Positions 60,164 through 64,000 of a stretch of DNA of 64,000 nt are shown here, in pieces. Every line of letters begins with the position of its first letter. Position 1 is the first letter of the stretch. A program made the translations under genes and the position numbers. The notes under the pieces were generated by a model. The model saw only the letters and a program-made list of their open reading frames with translations. It had not been told where the DNA came from and searched no databases. Source of the DNA: VRUE01 sp963716245 (GTDB lineage Bacteria > Actinomycetota > Thermoleophilia > Solirubrobacterales > 70-9); the NCBI GenBank assembly GCA_963716245.1, contig OY970300.1:1798001-1862000 (forward strand), read 5' to 3'.

Positions 60164-63003
60164 CGCGCACCTCCCCGGTTGGCGCGACGGCAACGCCTGA
60201 GGCGTTTACCCACTTTCCTTGCGAGCCTGTCGAGCTTCGGAGAGTCGCTGCGACGCGCCTGACGCCTCAATCTCGCAGCGCGGCGTGCCAGCGCTTTGCA
60301 TGACCTTGGACTGGAGCCAGGCCCACGGAAGATCGTCGTGCCGGGCGTCCCCCTGTTTGGGGGTGCCGGTACAGGTTGGCAGGCATCGCCCGCGCAGTCG
60401 GGCACCGACGGTGGAACCGGCAGGCCACCCCCGACCCGCGCGTCGTAGATGTCGACGGCGCCTGCGTCGTGGGGGTGGATGCTGCTCGTCGTCGAGAAGA
60501 AGACGTCGTTGCCGCTGATGCTGGCGTCGACGAAGTCGGATTTCTGCGCGCTGGTCCCGGTCGAGATCAAGTCGACGCAGCCGCCCACGGCCACGCAGCC
60601 GCCCGTGCCCTGAGACTCCCACTGGTAGACGTCTTTGACCCCGTTGGTGTCACCGTGGACCAGCGCCTCCTGGCTGTGGAAGAAGACGCGAGCACCGTCG
60701 TCGGTCAGCGCCCGTGAGGGGTAGAACTCGCGTTCCCAGGTGGGCAGCGTCGCCGCCTCAGCGAACTGATCGGCAAAGAATTTACCCACGTTCAACGGCT
60801 TGTCGAATACGTTGTAGGGAGTACGGATCGGTAGGCCGCCCCCCGGCTTCCCATTCGGGTTGCACGACACGCAGGTCAGCTCGTCGCTCGAGGCGTCGTA
60901 GTGGAAGACCTCCGTGTAGCGCTTGCCTGCAGAATCCGTGTTGTCGTAGCCGGTCAAGTTAGAGACCGACTGGAAAGCGATTTGACCCCCATCAGGAGTC
61001 ACACGACTGGCGCGAGCGATAGGAGCCGGCCATATCGGGCTCACCCCGCCGGAGACATGGACTTCTTTGTCGTCGGGGGAAAGTACGGCCACCAGCCTGA
61101 TCTGGCCTTTTTCCGTCGAACCTTCTTCCTCCAGATAGAGGTTCCATTGACCGTCAACCGCGCCCGCCGCAAGTGCCTCGGTGGAGACGAAGTAGATTCG
61201 CGAGAGGTCGTCGCTCGCGCCAAGCACGCCCGGTGACCCCCGCGCGATCCGACGAGTCTGTCTGCTCTCGACGTCGAATTCGTAGAGATCCGCATCGAAG
61301 GCGAGGTTTTTATTCCCGAATTCAGCCGTGCTGAATAGGACCGCGGAACCGTCGGACGCCGCCGTCCAAAACAGCGACTTGTCCTTGCCGGAGAGCTCTT
61401 CGGCCTCTTTGGAGACAGCGAGGGATTCTTTGCCGTCGATTCGCACATAAATCTGGCCGGGCCCACTGGCCGATGAGCCGCTGCGCGAAGTCCAAAAGAT
61501 CCGCGAACCGTCCTCTGAGACCGCGTGGTCGAGCAAGGACTCCCTGGTCACGCTCGGCTCGCCGAGCATTCCCGCAACCGAGTTCTCGGAATTGACTTTG
61601 CCGCTGGGGAGGATGCTGACAACCTCCAACTGCCCTTCGTGCAGGTCATAGAGGCGCGTCTTGTTCATGCTCACATCCACGAGCGGCACATTGGGCGCTC
61701 CGGTGGTCGTGCGACTCTCGCTCACCTTCACTACGCTGCCCCCCGCGTTGGTGCCGGTGACGGCACACTGGAAGGCGGCCGGCGTCGCCAGATCAGCCGC
61801 GGTGACGGTGTAGGTGGGAGCCGTCGCGCCGATGATCTCGATCCCATTGCGATACCACCGGTAAGAGAAAGTGGGCGAGTACCGCCAGTTCTCCGCATTT
61901 GGATCGCAGGTGAGCGTCTGGCCGCCCGCGCTGCCGACTTTGAGGGCAGAGGTCGTCTGGGTGCATCTCGGAAGCGAGAGATCGCACGGAGCCGCGATGG
62001 GCGCCGCCACCGGCACGGGGGTGGAGGGGGCGGGTGCCACGATCCGGGCTTTCGTCGCCACCTGCGTCGAGCCGCCGTTGGCGTTGGTCGCGGTGACCTG
62101 GCACTGGATCGCGGTGCCTGCGTCGGCCAGGGCGATCGTATAAGAGGGAGAGGTCGCCCCTTCGATCGGAACGCCGTTTCGAAGCCAACGGTAGGAGATG
62201 ACTTCGGCTTTGACAGGCGACTCGCATTTAGCTTCGAAGCCGATCTCCTCGGGCAGAAGCGGTGCACCGGAGATGAAGACCTGGTGACTCAGGTCGCTCG
62301 AGGCGCCCTGGAATCGCAGTCCCGGTCCGGTTGCTTCTATGTCACCAACTGCTTCCGAGGACCACTCGCCGGAGCCGTTCAGGTAGGGGGACGCGTTCCC
62401 CGGCCCTTCGCGACTGAGCGCTTCGTAGCCCTCTACCCCGCAATTAGAGCGGCGGTAGAGGTTGACGTAGCCGACCAGGCCGTCGGCAGCCAGCGGAATG
62501 ACGTTGGTGTCCCGCACCCAGGCGCTGCAGAGATCGGAGGTGAAGGTCTCGAACAGGCTCTCCGTGTCCCAGTTGATGACTGGAAGAGTCCCTTTGCCCT
62601 CGAAAAGAGCGGTACCCAGCGGCTGCGAGATCCCATGCGTCGACCAGCCGCTCGCAGAGCGAGTGGACATGTACTGATTCGACCACACGCCGGCGATCGC
62701 GTCCCCAAACGCCGTCGAGGACGTGTAGGTGACCTTGTCGCCGGCGGCCGAGCTCTGTTTGTAAGAGGCGTAAAGGCCTCCGGCGATCGGGGTCAGTGCC
62801 TGGATATCGCCTCCGTTTTTGTCCAGCGGCGAGACCAGCTCATAGGCTCGGCAATCTGGCAGCTGGGCGGAGGGGCCGCTGCGAAGTGCCTCGTTGGGGC
62901 ACGGGTCGACAGCGGCGGTAGCCATGGGTGCGTCCGCCCATGCCAGCAGCAATCCCGCGCAAAGTCCGACCACCCCTGCCCTAACACGTCCTCTGACCTG
63001 CAT
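60160..63003 (-). CDS. large secreted protein with two Ig-like domains and a beta-propeller-like region
   Basis: 947 aa. Signal peptide (about 1-31), then a beta-rich domain opening CPNEALRSGPSAQLPDCRAYELVSP. Two related Ig-like domains follow at about 260-320 and 366-430, sharing SYRW-(L/Y)-RNG-(V/I)-x-I-x-GAT-(S/A)-P-(S/T)-YT. A long TolB/WD-like repeat region (about 450-850, with SEDGSRIFWTS, TPDGGQIAFQS and TDDGARVFFHS blades) comes next, and finally a very basic Arg/Lys tail (about 900-947). Likely a surface or matrix protein. A TTGACA promoter lies upstream, and it is coupled to the 944-aa gene. Confidence 0.8.
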   Translation of the reverse strand: MQVRGRVRAGVVGLCAGLLLAWADAPMATAAVDPCPNEALRSGPSAQLPDCRAYELVSPLDKNGGDIQALTPIAGGLYASYKQSSAAGDKVTYTSSTAFGDAIAGVWSNQYMSTRSASGWSTHGISQPLGTALFEGKGTLPVINWDTESLFETFTSDLCSAWVRDTNVIPLAADGLVGYVNLYRRSNCGVEGYEALSREGPGNASPYLNGSGEWSSEAVGDIEATGPGLRFQGASSDLSHQVFISGAPLLPEEIGFEAKCESPVKAEVISYRWLRNGVPIEGATSPSYTIALADAGTAIQCQVTATNANGGSTQVATKARIVAPAPSTPVPVAAPIAAPCDLSLPRCTQTTSALKVGSAGGQTLTCDPNAENWRYSPTFSYRWYRNGIEIIGATAPTYTVTAADLATPAAFQCAVTGTNAGGSVVKVSESRTTTGAPNVPLVDVSMNKTRLYDLHEGQLEVVSILPSGKVNSENSVAGMLGEPSVTRESLLDHAVSEDGSRIFWTSRSGSSASGPGQIYVRIDGKESLAVSKEAEELSGKDKSLFWTAASDGSAVLFSTAEFGNKNLAFDADLYEFDVESRQTRRIARGSPGVLGASDDLSRIYFVSTEALAAGAVDGQWNLYLEEEGSTEKGQIRLVAVLSPDDKEVHVSGGVSPIWPAPIARASRVTPDGGQIAFQSVSNLTGYDNTDSAGKRYTEVFHYDASSDELTCVSCNPNGKPGGGLPIRTPYNVFDKPLNVGKFFADQFAEAATLPTWEREFYPSRALTDDGARVFFHSQEALVHGDTNGVKDVYQWESQGTGGCVAVGGCVDLISTGTSAQKSDFVDASISGNDVFFSTTSSIHPHDAGAVDIYDARVGGGLPVPPSVPDCAGDACQPVPAPPNRGTPGTTIFRGPGSSPRSCKALARRAARLRRQARRSDSPKLDRLARKVGKRLRRCRRANRGGAR

Positions 63004-63055
63004 CCCTGTCCCTTTCTTGATGGCTGCCCCGTCCCTGGCGCGGCGGCAAGAAAAA

Positions 63056-63104
63056 AATATCGGAACCGTCGGGTGTTTGTCAAGAACTGCGCGGATATCC
63101 GCGC
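63056..63104 (-). promoter_or_regulatory. promoter of the secreted-protein operon with upstream palindrome
   Basis: Consensus -35 TTGACA (63078-63083) and GATATT (63056-63061) are 16 bp apart and read towards the 947-aa gene. A perfect 16-bp palindrome GCGCGGATATCCGCGC (63089-63104) sits just upstream of the -35, a position typical of a regulator binding site. The leader is about 45 nt with AAAGGGACAGGG before the ATG. Confidence 0.6.
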
Positions 63105-63112
63105 ATCAAAAT

Positions 63113-63145
63113 GCGGCGCAGGCCGGGGCTTCCGACCTGCGCCGC
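63113..63145 (-). terminator. intrinsic terminator after the 213-aa secreted-protein gene
   Basis: Perfect 10-bp GC-rich arms (63113-63122 and 63136-63145) with a 13-nt loop, followed on the minus strand by ATTTTGAT, a short T-run. It lies about 35 bp after the stop and separates this gene from the 947-aa gene's promoter. Confidence 0.75.
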
Positions 63146-63179
63146 GCCGCTCTCGTAGGAGAGCTAGCGATCCATTCGT

Positions 63180-63821
63180 CTATTTGACGTGGATCCCAGC
63201 GGTGCTGCCTTTGACTGTCACGCTGTAGGTGTAGACAGCTTTCTGATTCAGTGTGAAGCCAAACGAGCATGCGCCGTGGGTCTGGAGACTCACTTCCGCT
63301 TCGCCGTGAGCTTCTACGTGGCCGCCGGCCTGGTTTGTGTAGGTGGGGCCTTTGAGGTTTACAGGGGTCTGTGTACCGATTGTCTCTGTGCAGGTCGAGC
63401 TGGAGTGGCTCGAACCAGCCTGATAGTGGTGGACTTCGATGGCTTTAACCGTCGGAGTCTGGGGGCACTCGATGTAGATTCCATTGGGTGTAGTTTGGAA
63501 AATAATGCCGCAGCCGTTGTCTGTAACTGTGACATTGTTGCTTGACGCACCTTCTGTCTTGCAGTTGATCCAGTTCGGATCGACTGTGAGCGAGGTCGAC
63601 TGACCCGCCGGAAGATGGCCCGCGAAGGTCTCCCCTTGACAAGTGAGCGTCGAGCCACTGACTACGAATACGTCTTCGGCGCCGACATCGGTTGCTTCTA
63701 CGTTCTGTGTCGAGCCGTCGACAGCTGTGAAGGTCGCCGCAGACGCCGACGACGCAATCAATGCGCTCATGGCGAATACAGCCACCAGCGCGAGCCCGAG
63801 GGCCCTGAACTTGTTGAGCAT
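63180..63821 (-). CDS. secreted cysteine-containing protein, unknown function
   Basis: 213 aa. A clear Sec signal peptide (MLNKFRALGLALVAVFAMSA, cut after ASA near residue 28) precedes a compact beta-rich domain with at least six cysteines (LTCQG, NCKTE, NGCGI, IECPQ, STCTE, GACSF), suggesting three disulfides. GC content is lower than in the housekeeping genes. The ATG at 63819-63821 has AGGAAAAGAG upstream. It belongs with the two large secreted proteins by location, but has its own promoter and terminator. Confidence 0.75.
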   Translation of the reverse strand: MLNKFRALGLALVAVFAMSALIASSASAATFTAVDGSTQNVEATDVGAEDVFVVSGSTLTCQGETFAGHLPAGQSTSLTVDPNWINCKTEGASSNNVTVTDNGCGIIFQTTPNGIYIECPQTPTVKAIEVHHYQAGSSHSSSTCTETIGTQTPVNLKGPTYTNQAGGHVEAHGEAEVSLQTHGACSFGFTLNQKAVYTYSVTVKGSTAGIHVK

Positions 63822-63843
63822 CTCTTTTCCTTTCGGATTGTTG

Positions 63844-63906
63844 TGCCGTGTCCCTCCCTGGGCACGGCTCCCTGTACTGGCTTGCCGCGTCCCTCCTGGG
63901 CACGGC
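63844..63906 (-). repeat. two near-identical hairpins in the leader of the 213-aa gene
   Basis: 63844-63868 and 63883-63906 are imperfect direct repeats differing by about two changes. Each can fold with a 5-6 bp stem (GCCGTG or GCCGCG with CACGGC). They occupy the roughly 100-nt leader between the promoter and the start codon and may act on mRNA stability or translation. Confidence 0.6.
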
Positions 63907-63927
63907 AGTCCTTGACGGACAGGGGGA

Positions 63928-63956
63928 TATCTATCTATTGAGATCTTGTTAATCAA
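63928..63956 (-). promoter_or_regulatory. promoter of the 213-aa secreted-protein gene
   Basis: TTGATT (63951-63956) and TAGATA (63928-63933) are spaced by 17 bp in a locally AT-rich stretch. Transcription would start near 63921. The remaining bases to 64000 hold no gene. Confidence 0.55.
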
Positions 63957-64000
63957 AGATTCTTTATGTTTATCTGTGGCCGAGCTCGGGAGCGCTCGGA

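Noticed and set aside
63844..63906. CRISPR-like direct repeats
   Set aside because: Only two imperfect repeats with one 14-nt spacer and no cas genes; better explained as leader hairpins.

Overview
The window is a GC-rich, densely packed bacterial chromosome segment of ordinary housekeeping character. Gene content points to Actinomycetota: an actinobacterial-type phosphofructokinase, a paired MaoC-type dehydratase, a DUF3052 protein, GTG/TTG/CTG starts and -10-only promoters directly in front of start codons. The large secreted proteins at the right end and the overall gene repertoire suggest the class Thermoleophilia (Solirubrobacterales-like); that placement is an inference, not proved by a marker gene here. 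No rRNA, prophage, insertion sequence or CRISPR array was seen.

Layout, left to right. 1-1.8 kb: 5' part of a phosphofructokinase gene with PPi-type residues, a SAM methyltransferase and a 52-aa membrane protein. 1.9-10.4 kb: tryptophan operon on the minus strand in the order hisIE-trpE-trpG-trpD-trpC-htrA-trpF-trpB-trpA, with an HtrA protease in the middle. 10.5-17.9 kb: hrcA-dnaJ-prmA-(DUF2269)-murI, a vapBC-type toxin-antitoxin pair, then yqeY-phoH-ybeY-era. 18-26.5 kb: a dehydratase pair, lepA, a polytopic membrane protein, murJ, rpsT (divergent) and holA. 26.5-33.7 kb: comEC-comEA, a cupin, leuS and small membrane proteins. 33.7-38.6 kb: tRNA-Ala, a DivIVA-like coiled-coil protein, rsfS-nadD-proA and proB. 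38.6-49.9 kb: rne/rng-rplU-rpmA-obg and the cell-shape cluster mreB-mreC-mreD-mrdA-rodA, preceded by ndk-maf. 50-55.5 kb: clpX-valS-folC. 55.5-57.3 kb: a lower-GC patch with an FkbM methyltransferase, then a GNAT acetyltransferase. 57.3-64 kb: three secreted proteins, two of them very large and translationally coupled.

Three things stand out. (1) Palindromic repeats occur between genes and, in frame, inside conserved genes (trpB/trpA junction, prmA, leuS, folC, a membrane protein). Two share a 20-bp core; two others are a 97-99 bp element with 9-bp terminal inverted repeats and a compensatory change in an internal stem. This resembles, without proven relation, the palindromic elements that lie in frame in Rickettsia genes. 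(2) clpX, maf and folC have no ATG, GTG or TTG that would give a full-length protein; clpX and maf appear to start at CTG, and folC possibly at ATA. (3) Eleven starts have a TANNNT-like -10 hexamer exactly 6-7 nt upstream, so leaderless transcription looks common. A 66-nt four-arm cloverleaf between obg and rpmA is a further curiosity.
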